From SZUA-36 sp963801195 (lineage in GTDB: Bacteria; Pseudomonadota; Gammaproteobacteria; Xanthomonadales; SZUA-36), in contig CAWDDX010000005.1 of the NCBI GenBank assembly GCA_963801195.1, positions 1 through 64,000 on the forward strand: DNA of 64,000 nt. The letters are read 5' to 3'. The position numbers and the translations under genes are program-made. Positions 1 to 9,101 of this stretch are shown here, piece after piece; the stretch's first letter is position 1, and the number at the start of each line of letters is the position of its first letter. The notes beneath the pieces were generated by a model. That model saw nothing but the letters and a program-made list of their open reading frames with translations, was not told the origin of the DNA and made no database searches.

Positions 1-29
1 CGAGGCTCAAAAAGAAAACAGGAAAATCA

Positions 30-530
30 ATGAAAAGAATTGTAATCCCGGCATTGACACTACTGCTGGTCACTGCGCCCTGTCTGTGGGCCGCTGATGA
101 AAGCCGCGAGCCGGTTGACTTCAGCCTGCAGCAATTGCATGGTGAAACCGTCACGCTCAGCGATTTCCGGCCCAAATGGGTCGTGCTGAATTACTGGGCG
201 ACCTGGTGCGCGCCGTGTCGAAAAGAGATCCCCGAACTCTCCGATCTGAATGAAGCCCGCGAAGACGTCGTTGTGCTCGGATTGGCATTCGAAGATACTG
301 AAATGGATGTTTTTGACGAATTTCTCGCAGAATTTGAGCCGAGTTACCAAATTCTGCTGGTAGACGTATTCAACCCGCCAGAGCCTTTCGGTGCCCCAAA
401 GGTGTTGCCCACTACGATCATTCTGGATGGTGAAGGCTATCCGGTAAAGACCTTTCTCTGGACCCGTCACCAGGGTCAGCATCGAGTCATTTATCGACGC
501 AAAGTAGTCCAGTCCGGCCCGCCTCGATGA
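30..530 (+). CDS. TlpA-like periplasmic thioredoxin (3' end frameshifted)
   Basis: Thiol-disulfide oxidoreductase of the TlpA/ResA family, expected to reduce or exchange disulfides in the periplasm. An N-terminal signal peptide (about residues 1-21, ending CLWAA) precedes a thioredoxin fold with the active site WCAPC (Cys60, Cys63) and the cis-proline loop LPTT near residue 127. ATG start; the upstream AGGAAAATCA gives a usable ribosome site. The last about 25 residues (LWTRHQGQ onward) do not look like the family. Dropping one base near 456-460 gives instead GPVTRVSIESFIDAK and a stop at 505-507, the classical TlpA ending, and makes the gene 477 nt, a multiple of three (158 aa). I infer a one-base insertion error. 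It converges on rnhB. Confidence 0.85.
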   Translation: MKRIVIPALTLLLVTAPCLWAADESREPVDFSLQQLHGETVTLSDFRPKWVVLNYWATWCAPCRKEIPELSDLNEAREDVVVLGLAFEDTEMDVFDEFLAEFEPSYQILLVDVFNPPEPFGAPKVLPTTIILDGEGYPVKTFLWTRHQGQHRVIYRRKVVQSGPPR

Positions 531-1094
531 CCCTGCGTACGGTGCGAATGATTTCCTGTGAATGGCGCAGGGTCCAAAGGTATTCAGACGGTCCAAATGG
601 TGGGCAGTGGGATAGCCCTTGTGCCGGTCAAAGCCATAGTCCGGATACAGATCGTGCATGGATAGCATCAGCCGGTCCCGGTAGACCTTTGCAAGCACCG
701 AGGCGGCGGAAATGGATGCTACGAGGCGGTCACCACCGATCACGGTCTGGACTTCACAGGCCAGGCGGGGCGCCCGATTGCCATCAACCAGGACCTTGTG
801 CGGCACCGGGTCGAGGTTTGCGACGGCCCTTTGCATGCCGTTCAATGTGGCCTGCAGAATATTGACCCGGTCGATCTCCTCAACGTCGACAAACTCCACA
901 GCAAAGGCGATGGCCTGCTCCTCAATCTGGGGCGCAAGCCATTCGCGCTTCGGTGCGCTCAGGCGTTTTGAATCATCCAGGGAATCCAGCACGTAGCGCG
1001 CCGGCAGGATCACTGCCGCGACGACCACCGGTCCGGCGAATGGCCCGCGGCCTGCCTCGTCCACGCCGGCTTGTAAAAACGGTTTCCCTCGCAT
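487..1094 (-). CDS. rnhB: Ribonuclease HII (frameshifted near C-terminus)
   Basis: Cytosolic RNase HII, which cleaves RNA in RNA-DNA hybrids and at single ribonucleotides in DNA. Visible are VDEAGRGP (Asp12, Glu13), SKRLS, VDGNR (Asp104), GGDRLVASISAASVLAKV (Asp122) and HRKSFAP, so all four acidic catalytic residues are present. As sequenced, the frame runs past HRKSFAP for another 160 residues antisense to the thioredoxin gene. Restoring one base near 541 gives SFAPVRRVIEAGRTG and then a stop at 487-489, a protein of about 202 aa, normal for the family. The 344-aa reading is therefore an artefact of a missing base. It is the last gene of the lpx operon, directly after lpxB. Confidence 0.92.
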
Positions 1095-1097
1095 AGC

Positions 1098-2233
1098 CTA
1101 GTTCCTGGCAATCTGCCGGAGCACCACGTCACACGCGGTGGCTGCCGCATCGATCTTCAGTTCGCGGTGCAATTGATCAAGCGTTGTTTCAGGCCACTGA
1201 CCAACGCAGGCTGGTCCAGCCATCGAACCACCTCGTCCGCGATACGTTGACCGCTTACCTCGTGTTGCAGTAATTCCGGTACGAGCAGTTCTGAAGCGAG
1301 GATATTGGGCAGGGAGAAATAGCGGGTCTTTAACATCCTGAACCATTTCATCAGGCGGTAAGTCATGCCGGAGATACGGTAACAAACGACCATCGGACGG
1401 TTGACCAGCATCACTTCTAGGGTTGCGGTGCCCGATGCGCAGACCATGACGTCCGCTGCTGCCATGACCTCTTGCTGTGACCGTCATGTACCCGGCAGTC
1501 CAGACCCGGGTAACCGGCCAGGACCGACCTGAAATACACGCCAAGCGCTTCCGTTGCCGCAGGCACCAAAAAACTGATGGCCGGATAACGTTTTTGCAGG
1601 ATTTCAGCGGCATCGAGCATTGAAGAAGAAAGCTTTTCGACTTCGCCCATCCGGCTGCCGGGCAGCAGCGCGATACAAATGCCGGCCGGGTCTATGGCGA
1701 ACGCCTCCCGGCGGGGCCGGAATCGAATTGCAATGGAATCTCATCGGCCTTGGGGTGGCCGGTGTAGTCGGCGGCCACGGAATAGCGTTGATAAACGTCC
1801 GGCTCGAAAGGAAAAAGAACATGACCCGGTCGGTTGATTTTTCGATGGTTTTAATCCTGCCCGAGCGCCACGCCCAGACGGTGGGGCTGACATAATGGAT
1901 CACCGGGATGGCCCTGGCCTTGAGACGCTTTTCCACGCCAAGATTGAAGTCCGGCGCATCAATGCCAACGAATATGTCCGGTTTCAATTCCAGCACCCGT
2001 TGTACAAGCTGGCGCCGCAATGTGAACAAACGGGGCAGGTGGGAAACGACTTCAAACAGCCCCATCAGGGAAAGCTGGCCGGTATCCCACCAGCAATCGC
2101 AGCCTTCGGCTTTCATCAATGGACCGCCGATACCGACGAAACGGGCGTTTGGTTGTTTGCGGTGAATGGCCCTGATCAGCGCCGCACCGAGTTGATCGCC
2201 AGAGGTTTCTCCGGCTACCAAAACGATAAACAT
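1098..2233 (-). CDS. lpxB: Lipid-A-disaccharide synthase, four frame breaks as sequenced
   Basis: Peripheral inner-membrane glycosyltransferase joining UDP-2,3-diacylglucosamine and lipid X in lipid A synthesis. The N-terminus starts with MFIVLVAGETSGDQLGA and contains GIGGPLM and the WAWRSGRIK region. The sequence then continues in other frames: PFEPDVYQRYSVAADYTGHP, then ALLPGSRMGEVEKLS, then EVMAAADVMVCASGTATLE, then LDQLHRELKIDAAATA to IARN at the stop. Breaks fall near 1810, 1700-1735, 1478 and 1181. The gene is 1136 nt; four restored bases make 1140 nt, giving 379 aa, the usual LpxB length. An essential gene with four single-base losses in one kilobase points to sequence error, not decay. 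The ATG overlaps the lpxA stop (TGATG). Confidence 0.9.
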
Positions 2234-3002
2234 CAGCGAATGATGCCGCGCTCAGCCAGCCTGAGAAAATCTACCATCGGTTGTATTTCCGGAGAGTCGA
2301 CGGCCATGGCGGTCAGCCGAGCGGTTGCTTCTTCAAGCGGCAGGCTTTCCCGATAAATGGATTTGTAGGCCCGCCGTACCTGATTGATTTGCTCACTGTT
2401 GAAGCCGCGGCGTTTCAGGCCTTCGGAGTTGATGCCCTTCGGGCTGGCCTTTTCACCGGAGACCGTCACATAGGGTGGAATACTCTGGTTCACATGGCTG
2501 GCGAACGAGGTAAAGCTGTGTTCGCCAACGCTGCAAAACTGGTGAATCAGCGAATAGCCGGACAGAATTGCATAGTCGCCGACGTGACATGCCCGGCCAA
2601 AGACGCATTGTTGGCCATGATGATGTTGTCGCCCAGGATGCAGTCATGTGCGATGTGGACACAGGCCATGATCCAGTTGTTGTTGCCAATCCGGGTTACA
2701 CCGCCACCCTGGGCGGAACCGCGGCTGAAAGTGCACAGTTCCCGGATGGTGTTGTTGTCACCGATGATCAGTTCGGTGTCTTCACCCGCGTATTTTTTGT
2801 CCTGCGGTTGTTCGCCGATCGAGGTGAACTGGAAAATATGATTGTTTTTACCGATCGTCGTACGGCCGGTGATTACCGCATGCGGGCCGATCCGCGTACC
2901 GGTGTCGATACGGACCTTTCCGTCTACGATGGTAAATGCACCAACTTCGACGTCATCGGCAAGTTCGGCTTTGGGGTCAATCAGTGCAGTCGGATGGATC
3001 AT
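2233..3002 (-). CDS. lpxA: UDP-N-acetylglucosamine acyltransferase (one frame break)
   Basis: First enzyme of lipid A synthesis, transferring a 3-hydroxyacyl group from ACP to UDP-GlcNAc. Left-handed beta-helix hexapeptide repeats run through the N-terminal two thirds; HIAHD carries the catalytic histidine (about His119), followed by ANNASLAGHV. The frame breaks right after AGHV near 2588. Inserting one base restores HVGDYAILSGYSLIHQFCSVGE, continuous with NQSIPPYVTVSGEKA and the C-terminal helical domain ending RGIIR. Repaired length is 771 nt (256 aa), fitting the family. I chose the ATG at 3002 (MIHPTALIDP); a TTG two codons upstream is an alternative. It lies between fabZ and lpxB in the operon. 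Confidence 0.93.
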
Positions 3003-3038
3003 GCTCAATTCTCTATCCTCTCGGAACAGCCAGCAGAT

Positions 3039-3481
3039 TCACAACTCGCGGTGCGCTCGACCATCGACTGTGACGCTGGCACTCGTACTTGCCCATGCCA
3101 CGCATGATACGCGTTTGTTTGACTTCCACCAGCAACGGTCACCGGGAACGACCTTTCGGTTGAACTTGGCATTGTCTACTTTAACAAGGTAATACAATTC
3201 CGCCATTATTACCCGTGGTTGCCATTGCGACATGCGCCAGTATGCCACAGGCCTGCGCCATGCTTTCGAGAATCAGTACACCCGGCATAACCGGAACGGT
3301 GGGAAAATGGCCCTGGAAAAACGGCTCGTTGATGGTTACATTTTTTACCGCAGTGAGGGTTTTTTCCGGTTCCAAAGTATAGGAAATGACCCGGTCTATA
3401 AGCAAAAATGGGTACCTGTGCGGAAGAATTTTCGATTATCCCGGCGCTTTCGATAGGGGTCTGGATCAGTTGTTCAGTCAT
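3039..3481 (-). CDS. fabZ: 3-hydroxyacyl-ACP dehydratase FabZ, several frame breaks
   Basis: Cytosolic dehydratase of type II fatty acid synthesis. The ATG at 3481 overlaps the end of lpxD. The start reads MTEQLIQTPIESAGIIE, and the sequence then continues in another frame as ILPHRYPFLLIDRVISY and the hot-dog core GHFPTVPVMPGVLILESMAQ, which has the catalytic His and Glu. It then shifts again to LYYLVKVDNAKFNRKVVPGD, to LLVEVKQTRIMRGMGKYE, and to SVTVDGRA before a stop. Breaks are near 3437, 3201, 3107 and 3085. The exact C-terminus is uncertain because a further break is possible. About 148 aa is expected. Identity is secure; the interruptions are most likely sequence errors. Confidence 0.85.
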
Positions 3482-4523
3482 GTTGAGGTTTTTTTCCGCT
3501 TTGTTTTTCAAGGTTCAGTACGCGTAGAGCCAGTTTTTCCAGTTTTCGTAAATGAGCAATTGAACGGTTCCATTCACGCGATGGTTGTGCCGGCATACCG
3601 GAACTCCAGACCGTCCCTGGTTGGGTGATCGATTTTGTGATCATGCTCAGGCCCTGCACCGTGGTCCGGTCCGCGATCCGGAGGTGGCCGACTGTGCCGG
3701 AAGATCCCCCGAACATGCAGTACTTGCCTATCTTCGTGCTGCCGGATATACCCACCATGCCGGCCATTGCGGTGTGTGCGCCGACCTGTACATTGTGGCC
3801 AATCTGAATTTGGTTATCGAGCCTTACATCGTTTTCGATGATTGTATCGCCGATGGCGCCCCTATCGATAGTGGTGTTGGCGCCAATTTCACAGTCATCA
3901 CCGATACGAACCGACCCGAGTTGCGGGATTTTTACCCAGTGATCCTGGTCGAAAGCAAGACCGAAGCCATCAGAACCAATCACGGCACCGGGGTGAATGA
4001 TGGTCCGCCTGCCAATCCTGACACCCTCGCAAATGGTCACATTCGCAACCAGGCGGCTGCCTTTGCCGATATGACAATCTGCCGCCAATACGCAGCCCGG
4101 TCCTACAACACAGGCATCTGCGATTTCACAGTGGGGACCAACGACCGCGTTGGCGCCGATGAAAACGTCACGCCCGATACTCGCCGTGGGATCGATACTG
4201 GCAGAAGCATGCAGACCCGGGGCGGGTGGTCTCCGCGGGTCAAACCGTTCAGCTATTTTCGCATAGGCCAGGTAGGGGTCTTCGGCGATCAGTGCATTGA
4301 CCGGGCAAATCCCGGCATCTTTTTCCGAGACGATAACCGCTGCGGCATGCGTGCCCTTCAATTGCTCACGATAAGCCGGGTTCGCGAGAAAACTGAGCTG
4401 TGAGCCGGTGGCATCTGACAGGGTTCCAACACCGTCAATCAACGTGTCTCCATCGCCTTCAAATCGCAGATCGTAATGTTCAGCCAACTCGCAGAGCCTG
4501 AGACTGGGGATGGATTTTTGCAT
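3474..4523 (-). CDS. lpxD: UDP-3-O-(3-hydroxyacyl)glucosamine N-acyltransferase
   Basis: Third step of lipid A synthesis, N-acylating UDP-3-O-acylglucosamine from acyl-ACP. An intact 349-aa frame has an N-terminal LpxD uridine-binding domain (about 1-100), a long hexapeptide left-handed beta-helix (about 105-290) and a C-terminal helix with Leu/Lys repeats. The catalytic His lies in NQIQIGHNVQ (about His243), and HPGAVIGSDGFGLA is the typical substrate loop. It sits between skp and fabZ, as in enterobacteria, and its stop overlaps the fabZ start. This is the first gene, reading from the damaged left end of the window, that is fully in frame. Confidence 0.97.
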   Translation of the reverse strand: MQKSIPSLRLCELAEHYDLRFEGDGDTLIDGVGTLSDATGSQLSFLANPAYREQLKGTHAAAVIVSEKDAGICPVNALIAEDPYLAYAKIAERFDPRRPPAPGLHASASIDPTASIGRDVFIGANAVVGPHCEIADACVVGPGCVLAADCHIGKGSRLVANVTICEGVRIGRRTIIHPGAVIGSDGFGLAFDQDHWVKIPQLGSVRIGDDCEIGANTTIDRGAIGDTIIENDVRLDNQIQIGHNVQVGAHTAMAGMVGISGSTKIGKYCMFGGSSGTVGHLRIADRTTVQGLSMITKSITQPGTVWSSGMPAQPSREWNRSIAHLRKLEKLALRVLNLEKQSGKKPQHD

Positions 4524-4565
4524 ATATGGGCGCCGCTTAGTTCTTTGGGACGCGGATAAAACGCT

Positions 4566-5093
4566 TTAGCGTTGTGATCGCTCCTGTTTATCCGCTTCGT
4601 ATTCCAGCCTGAGCTGGTCCAGAATAAGCTGGGTAATATCCAAAGTTGGGTCAGCATAGATCACGGGGCTGGATAAAATCAGGTCGTACCCACTGTCGCG
4701 TGCAATCGCCTGCACGGCCTGGTTGATCTGGTCTTCCAGCTTTTGGACTTCTTCGGTACGCCGGAAGGACAGTTCGTCACGAAGGTCTTCTTTCTGCCGG
4801 TTCACGTTACGCCGCATTTCGCGTAATTCGCGGTCCAGGCGTACCCTGGCATCTTCCGTGAGATCGCCCAACGCCAGGCGATCTTCCATGGTCTGTACCT
4901 GGCGTTCCTGAAACTCGATGGTTTCGTTACGGGGGCGGAATTCGAGATCAAGTTTTTCCCGGCCTGCCAAAACCTGTGGTGCGTTATCAAGAACCTGCTT
5001 CATATCCACGTAACCAATACGCAACTGCTGTGCCGCTGCCGGACCGGCAACGAACACCAAAAGCATCAGCAATAAGGGATAAAAGCGTTTCAT
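4566..5093 (-). CDS. skp: Periplasmic chaperone Skp/OmpH
   Basis: Periplasmic jellyfish chaperone that holds unfolded outer-membrane proteins on their way to BamA. A signal peptide (about residues 1-21, ending AAA before QQLRIGYVD) is followed by the family opening RIGYVDMKQVL, then a strongly charged coiled-coil of about 100 residues (RQVQTMEDRL to DQINQAV) and the C-terminal YDLILSSPVIYAD strand. The 175-aa length is normal. It lies 57 nt downstream of bamA and is presumably co-transcribed with it and with lpxD. Confidence 0.95.
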   Translation of the reverse strand: MKRFYPLLLMLLVFVAGPAAAQQLRIGYVDMKQVLDNAPQVLAGREKLDLEFRPRNETIEFQERQVQTMEDRLALGDLTEDARVRLDRELREMRRNVNRQKEDLRDELSFRRTEEVQKLEDQINQAVQAIARDSGYDLILSSPVIYADPTLDITQLILDQLRLEYEADKQERSQR

Positions 5094-5150
5094 AACTTTC
5101 GATTGTACCCTTTTTGTGCGTTTGTATTAAGTTCTAAACGTTAGCGTCAC

Positions 5151-7682
5151 CTAAAAAGTGGTTCCAAAAGAAAACTGCAGGCTTTCAGTTTTATCTCCCA
5201 TGAATTCCTTGATCGGGAAAGCATAGTTCATGATGATGGGCCCGATGGGTGCCTGCCATGTAACCGAGATACCCGCAGACATTCTGAAAAGGCCGGCATC
5301 GAATTTGCTCCAGTTCTCATAAACGTTACCCACGTCAAAGAACAAGGCAATACGCGAACCACCACCCTTGGTAAACGGGGTGGGTATTGCGATTTCGAAA
5401 CCGCCGGCGACTTTCACATCACCGCCCACTGCACGGCAGGACTGACCACCGTCTTTGGGCCCCAGGGTATTGTCTTGAAACCCCCGAATGTCACGTACAC
5501 CACCACCGTAAAAGTGTTCATAGAATGGCAAGCCGGTATCCAGCGTCATGACTTCCTCGGTAAGGCACCCCGGTTCGATAATCATGTTGCCGTCTGCATC
5601 GATATTCTCCGGGGCGTTGTAATCGAAGGTTGGGACGGGTGTGGCCTTAGATGTACTGTCATAGTTGTCATAGGCATCGCCATAACCTACGTCGCCGTGG
5701 ACCGAGAATACCAGGTCGGCCCAGATCGGCCAGTATTTTGCGGCCCGGTAGTAGATTTTGTAGAACTCGCGGGAACTGCCTGGCAGTGAGGTCTCGAGAC
5801 CCAATCGTTGTGACGATCCCCGTGTCGGGTTCAGGAAGTGATTACGCGTATCTCGCGTCCAGGAGGTTGTGAAATCCCAGGTGAAAAAGTCGCGTTCCGA
5901 GACGCTGAGTTCGCCATTGCCATTGTGGTCGAGCGATTTCGACAAGGGGTCTCCCGGGCGCGGAACCAGGTATTGCTCAGGGCAGATACCGTTACCGTTG
6001 ATGTCGTTACACAGGATAACGTCCGGGTTGTCCGGGTCTACATACTGACGTTCGAAGACATAGGCACCGATATTCAGGTTGGTTTTTCTGAGCCCGGTTC
6101 CGGCACGGATATAGTCCACTTCGGTCAGGGGTAATCCGAAGCTTACGCCACCGGCGGCCTCGGTACTGGTAAATGTCGAGATGTTTGCACCGGCCTGGTT
6201 ATATTCCTGGTAACGGAGATAGAATCCGCGGCTGACGCCATCCTCGGTCGCGTAGGGGTTGTCATAGCTGACGTTGAAACTTTTGATAATGCTGCTGCGT
6301 GAAAGCGACAGGCCCACCCGTTTGCCGCTGCCCAGGAAGTTATCCTGCTGAATGCTTAGCGATGCAATCAGGCCCTGTACCTGCGAGTAACCGAGGCCGA
6401 CGGAGAAACTGCCTGCGGCGCGTTCCTCAACGGTGACAACTACGTCAATCTGGTCATCGGTACCGGGTACGGCGGGCGTCTCGATGTTGACCGATTCAAA
6501 ATAGGTCAGACGTTGCAAACGAATCTTGGAGCGGTCGATGGCGGCCTGTGAAAACCAGCCGCCTTCAAATTGGCGCATTTCACGTCGCAGCACTTCATCC
6601 TTGGTGCCGCTATTGCCGACAAAGGTGATCTGCCGGACATAGACCCGCTTGCCGGGATCGACAAAGTAATTGATGGTCACCAGGCGGTTCTCACGGTCAA
6701 TCTGTGGAATCGGGTTCACATTGGCGAATGCGTAGCCGATGTTCGCCAGCAGCGCAGTAATGTTTTCAACGCTCTGTTCCATCTTTTTGCGTGAGAATAT
6801 ATCGTTTTCCTGGGTCAGGATCAGACGTCTCAGGGTCGCTTCCTCGATCACGAGGTCGCCGGTCACCTGGATTTTTTCCACCGTGTACTGCTCACCCTCG
6901 ATGATGTTTGCAGTAATGTAAATGTCCGCCTTGTCGGGACTGATTGAAACCTGGGTTGATTCCACGTTGGCATCGATGTAGCCCCGGTCCTGGTAATAGG
7001 AGCGTATTTTCTCCAGGTCGCCGGAGAGTTTTTCGCGCGAATACTGGTCATCTTTTGACCAGAACTTCCAGAACGGAGGGATCTTGGATTCGAATTCGCT
7101 TTCGACTTCCTTGTCACTGAACAGCGTGTTGCCGACGATATTGATGTGCTTGATTTCCGCCGTTTTCCCTTCATTGATCGTGATCGAGATACGCACCCGG
7201 TTGCGGTCCAGTTCGACGACCCGGCTGTCCACGGTTACCGCATAGCGCCCCTGGCTGAAATACTGCCTGACCAGTTCCTGCTTGATTCGATCCAGTGACT
7301 GCGGTTGGTATACCTCGCCCTGTGCGAGACCGATATCCGCGAGCACGGGCATCATATCCTCGTCCTTAATGGCCTTGTTACCCGAAAGCACAACAGCTGC
7401 AATGGCAGGCCGTTCCTTTATCCTGATGACGAGGATGTCCCCCTCGCGCTCGAGGTCGATATCACTGAAGAATCCGGTTCTGTAGAGGGAACGAATGGCC
7501 TGGCGCGCCTTCGCCGCGGTCAGCAACTCGTTGGCATCTACGGGTAAGTAGTTGAACACCGTACCTTCGGATATACGTTGTAATCCCTCGACCCTGATAT
7601 CAGAAACCACAAATGGCTCAAGCGCCAGGGCTGACTTCATCGTCAGCAGGCCACATAGCAGGATGAATAGAATTCTTCTCAT
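5151..7682 (-). CDS. bamA: Outer membrane protein assembly factor BamA
   Basis: Omp85-family core of the BAM complex, inserting beta-barrel proteins into the outer membrane. A signal peptide (about 1-20, ending ALALEPF) is followed by five POTRA domains (about 21-420; the typical phrase VEGLQRISEGTVFNYLP opens the first) and a C-terminal 16-strand barrel. The conserved loop motif RGF is in VRDIRGFQDN, and the protein ends SLQFSFGTTF with a terminal aromatic residue. At 843 aa it is slightly longer than E. coli BamA (810). A Ca-like acidic insertion (NDINGNGICPEQ, DHNGNGELSVSERD) in an extracellular loop is a local peculiarity. Neighbours rseP and skp are as expected. Confidence 0.97.
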   Translation of the reverse strand: MRRILFILLCGLLTMKSALALEPFVVSDIRVEGLQRISEGTVFNYLPVDANELLTAAKARQAIRSLYRTGFFSDIDLEREGDILVIRIKERPAIAAVVLSGNKAIKDEDMMPVLADIGLAQGEVYQPQSLDRIKQELVRQYFSQGRYAVTVDSRVVELDRNRVRISITINEGKTAEIKHINIVGNTLFSDKEVESEFESKIPPFWKFWSKDDQYSREKLSGDLEKIRSYYQDRGYIDANVESTQVSISPDKADIYITANIIEGEQYTVEKIQVTGDLVIEEATLRRLILTQENDIFSRKKMEQSVENITALLANIGYAFANVNPIPQIDRENRLVTINYFVDPGKRVYVRQITFVGNSGTKDEVLRREMRQFEGGWFSQAAIDRSKIRLQRLTYFESVNIETPAVPGTDDQIDVVVTVEERAAGSFSVGLGYSQVQGLIASLSIQQDNFLGSGKRVGLSLSRSSIIKSFNVSYDNPYATEDGVSRGFYLRYQEYNQAGANISTFTSTEAAGGVSFGLPLTEVDYIRAGTGLRKTNLNIGAYVFERQYVDPDNPDVILCNDINGNGICPEQYLVPRPGDPLSKSLDHNGNGELSVSERDFFTWDFTTSWTRDTRNHFLNPTRGSSQRLGLETSLPGSSREFYKIYYRAAKYWPIWADLVFSVHGDVGYGDAYDNYDSTSKATPVPTFDYNAPENIDADGNMIIEPGCLTEEVMTLDTGLPFYEHFYGGGVRDIRGFQDNTLGPKDGGQSCRAVGGDVKVAGGFEIAIPTPFTKGGGSRIALFFDVGNVYENWSKFDAGLFRMSAGISVTWQAPIGPIIMNYAFPIKEFMGDKTESLQFSFGTTF

Positions 7683-7722
7683 TTGTTTGGATCCGCCAGA
7701 GTTCTTTTTTTAGGAGGGTAGT

Positions 7723-9099
7723 CTATCCGACCAGTCGTAAAATATCGTTAAAAAACGCAATTCCCATCAAGCCAATCAGCGCCATCAGACCGATATACTG
7801 GCCTTTTGCCTGTATTTGTTCAGACACCGGGCTTCCCTTGACCAATTCTATCAGGTAATAGAGCAAATGCCCCCCGTCGAGAACGGGAATCGGCAGCAAA
7901 TTCAGAATTCCAAGACTGAGACTGATCGCACCCAGGAAAAACAGGAAACTGGACACGCCCGCATTGGCTGAACTATTGGCAAATTGCGCGATGCTGATTG
8001 GGCCGGACAGGTTTTTAACCGATGCGCTCCCGGTCAGCATGCGGCCAAGCAGACCCAGCGTCGAGCCGGTCAGACGCCACATTTCGGAGGCAGCAGCATT
8101 CAGCCCTTTGAACAGCCCGTATTGGTGCATGAAATACGCCCGGTTGAGTTGCGCCTGCAGGTCTGCATCCGCCGGTTTGTTGGTGATACCCAGGATCAGG
8201 CGTTTTGAGAAAGCACCCTCGCTTTTCTCGGCAGGCGTGACGCTGAGTTCAAGCTCGCCACCGGCGCGCTCGACGGTCACTTTCAGTGCGCGGCCGGCGA
8301 CGCCGTGTTTTTGAACCAGCGCTCCCACCCACGCCCAGTCGGTAACCGCTTCTCCGTCTATGCTGATGATACGGTCACCCACCTTGAAACCCGCGCGGTA
8401 AGCCGGGCTGTCCGGACTGACCTCACCCACGATCGCCGGCAGCTTTGCCCGCCACGGGGTGATACCGATGCCCTGAAGAGTCTTGTCTTCTTCGAAATTG
8501 CTGTCCAGCTTACCGAGGTCCAAAACCACTTGCCGTTGTTCGCCATTGGCGCGTTCGAGGTCAAGCGTGACCTTGTCGCGGTCCAGTGCAGGGGTAATTA
8601 AACCGAGTACGGCGTGCGACCACGTATCCGTACTCTCGCCGTTCAGTGAGACGATCTGATCGCCGGGTTCGATCCCGGCACTGGCTGCAATACCGCTGAC
8701 TTCCCCGATGATCGGCCTGGACTCGGGAATACCCACCAGGAACATCAGCCAGAATGCCAACAGCGTGAAGATCAGGTTGAAGACCGGACCGGCCATCACG
8801 ATGGCGATACGCGCCCACACGGATTTGCGGTTGAACGCCTGCTCGAGCTCGTCTTCCTCGACTTCGCCTTCGCGTTCATCCAGCATTTTCACGTAGCCGC
8901 CCAGCGGGACGGCTGCGATCACGTATTCAGTCCCGTCGCGGCCCTGCCTTGACCACAGTTTTTTACCAAAACCGATCGAGAACCTGAGGACGCGAACGCC
9001 CATCCGCCGGGCCACCCAGTAGTGACCGAACTCGTGAAACGTGATCAGCAGCCCCAAAGCGACCAGTAACCACCATATTGAACCCAGAAATTCAGACAT
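7723..9099 (-). CDS. rseP: Regulated intramembrane protease RseP (site-2)
   Basis: Inner-membrane zinc metalloprotease that cleaves anti-sigma-E factor and cleaved signal peptides. The zinc motif HEFGH is at residues 22-26 in the first membrane helix; two periplasmic PDZ domains follow (about 115-300, with SGIAASAGIEPGDQIVSLNG and SPAYRAGFKVGDRIISIDG). The second catalytic motif, PVLDGGHL, is near residue 400 in the C-terminal membrane part. Four membrane segments and 458 aa match the family. It lies 3 nt from dxr and 40 nt upstream of bamA, a context that ties it to the envelope stress response. Confidence 0.97.
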   Translation of the reverse strand: MSEFLGSIWWLLVALGLLITFHEFGHYWVARRMGVRVLRFSIGFGKKLWSRQGRDGTEYVIAAVPLGGYVKMLDEREGEVEEDELEQAFNRKSVWARIAIVMAGPVFNLIFTLLAFWLMFLVGIPESRPIIGEVSGIAASAGIEPGDQIVSLNGESTDTWSHAVLGLITPALDRDKVTLDLERANGEQRQVVLDLGKLDSNFEEDKTLQGIGITPWRAKLPAIVGEVSPDSPAYRAGFKVGDRIISIDGEAVTDWAWVGALVQKHGVAGRALKVTVERAGGELELSVTPAEKSEGAFSKRLILGITNKPADADLQAQLNRAYFMHQYGLFKGLNAAASEMWRLTGSTLGLLGRMLTGSASVKNLSGPISIAQFANSSANAGVSSFLFFLGAISLSLGILNLLPIPVLDGGHLLYYLIELVKGSPVSEQIQAKGQYIGLMALIGLMGIAFFNDILRLVG

Positions 9100-9101
9100 T
9101 G

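Noticed and set aside
60..486. A 344-residue RNase HII running through the thioredoxin gene antisense
   Set aside because: The catalytic domain ends at HRKSFAP; one missing base near 541 restores a normal stop at 487-489, so the extra 160 residues are an artefact.
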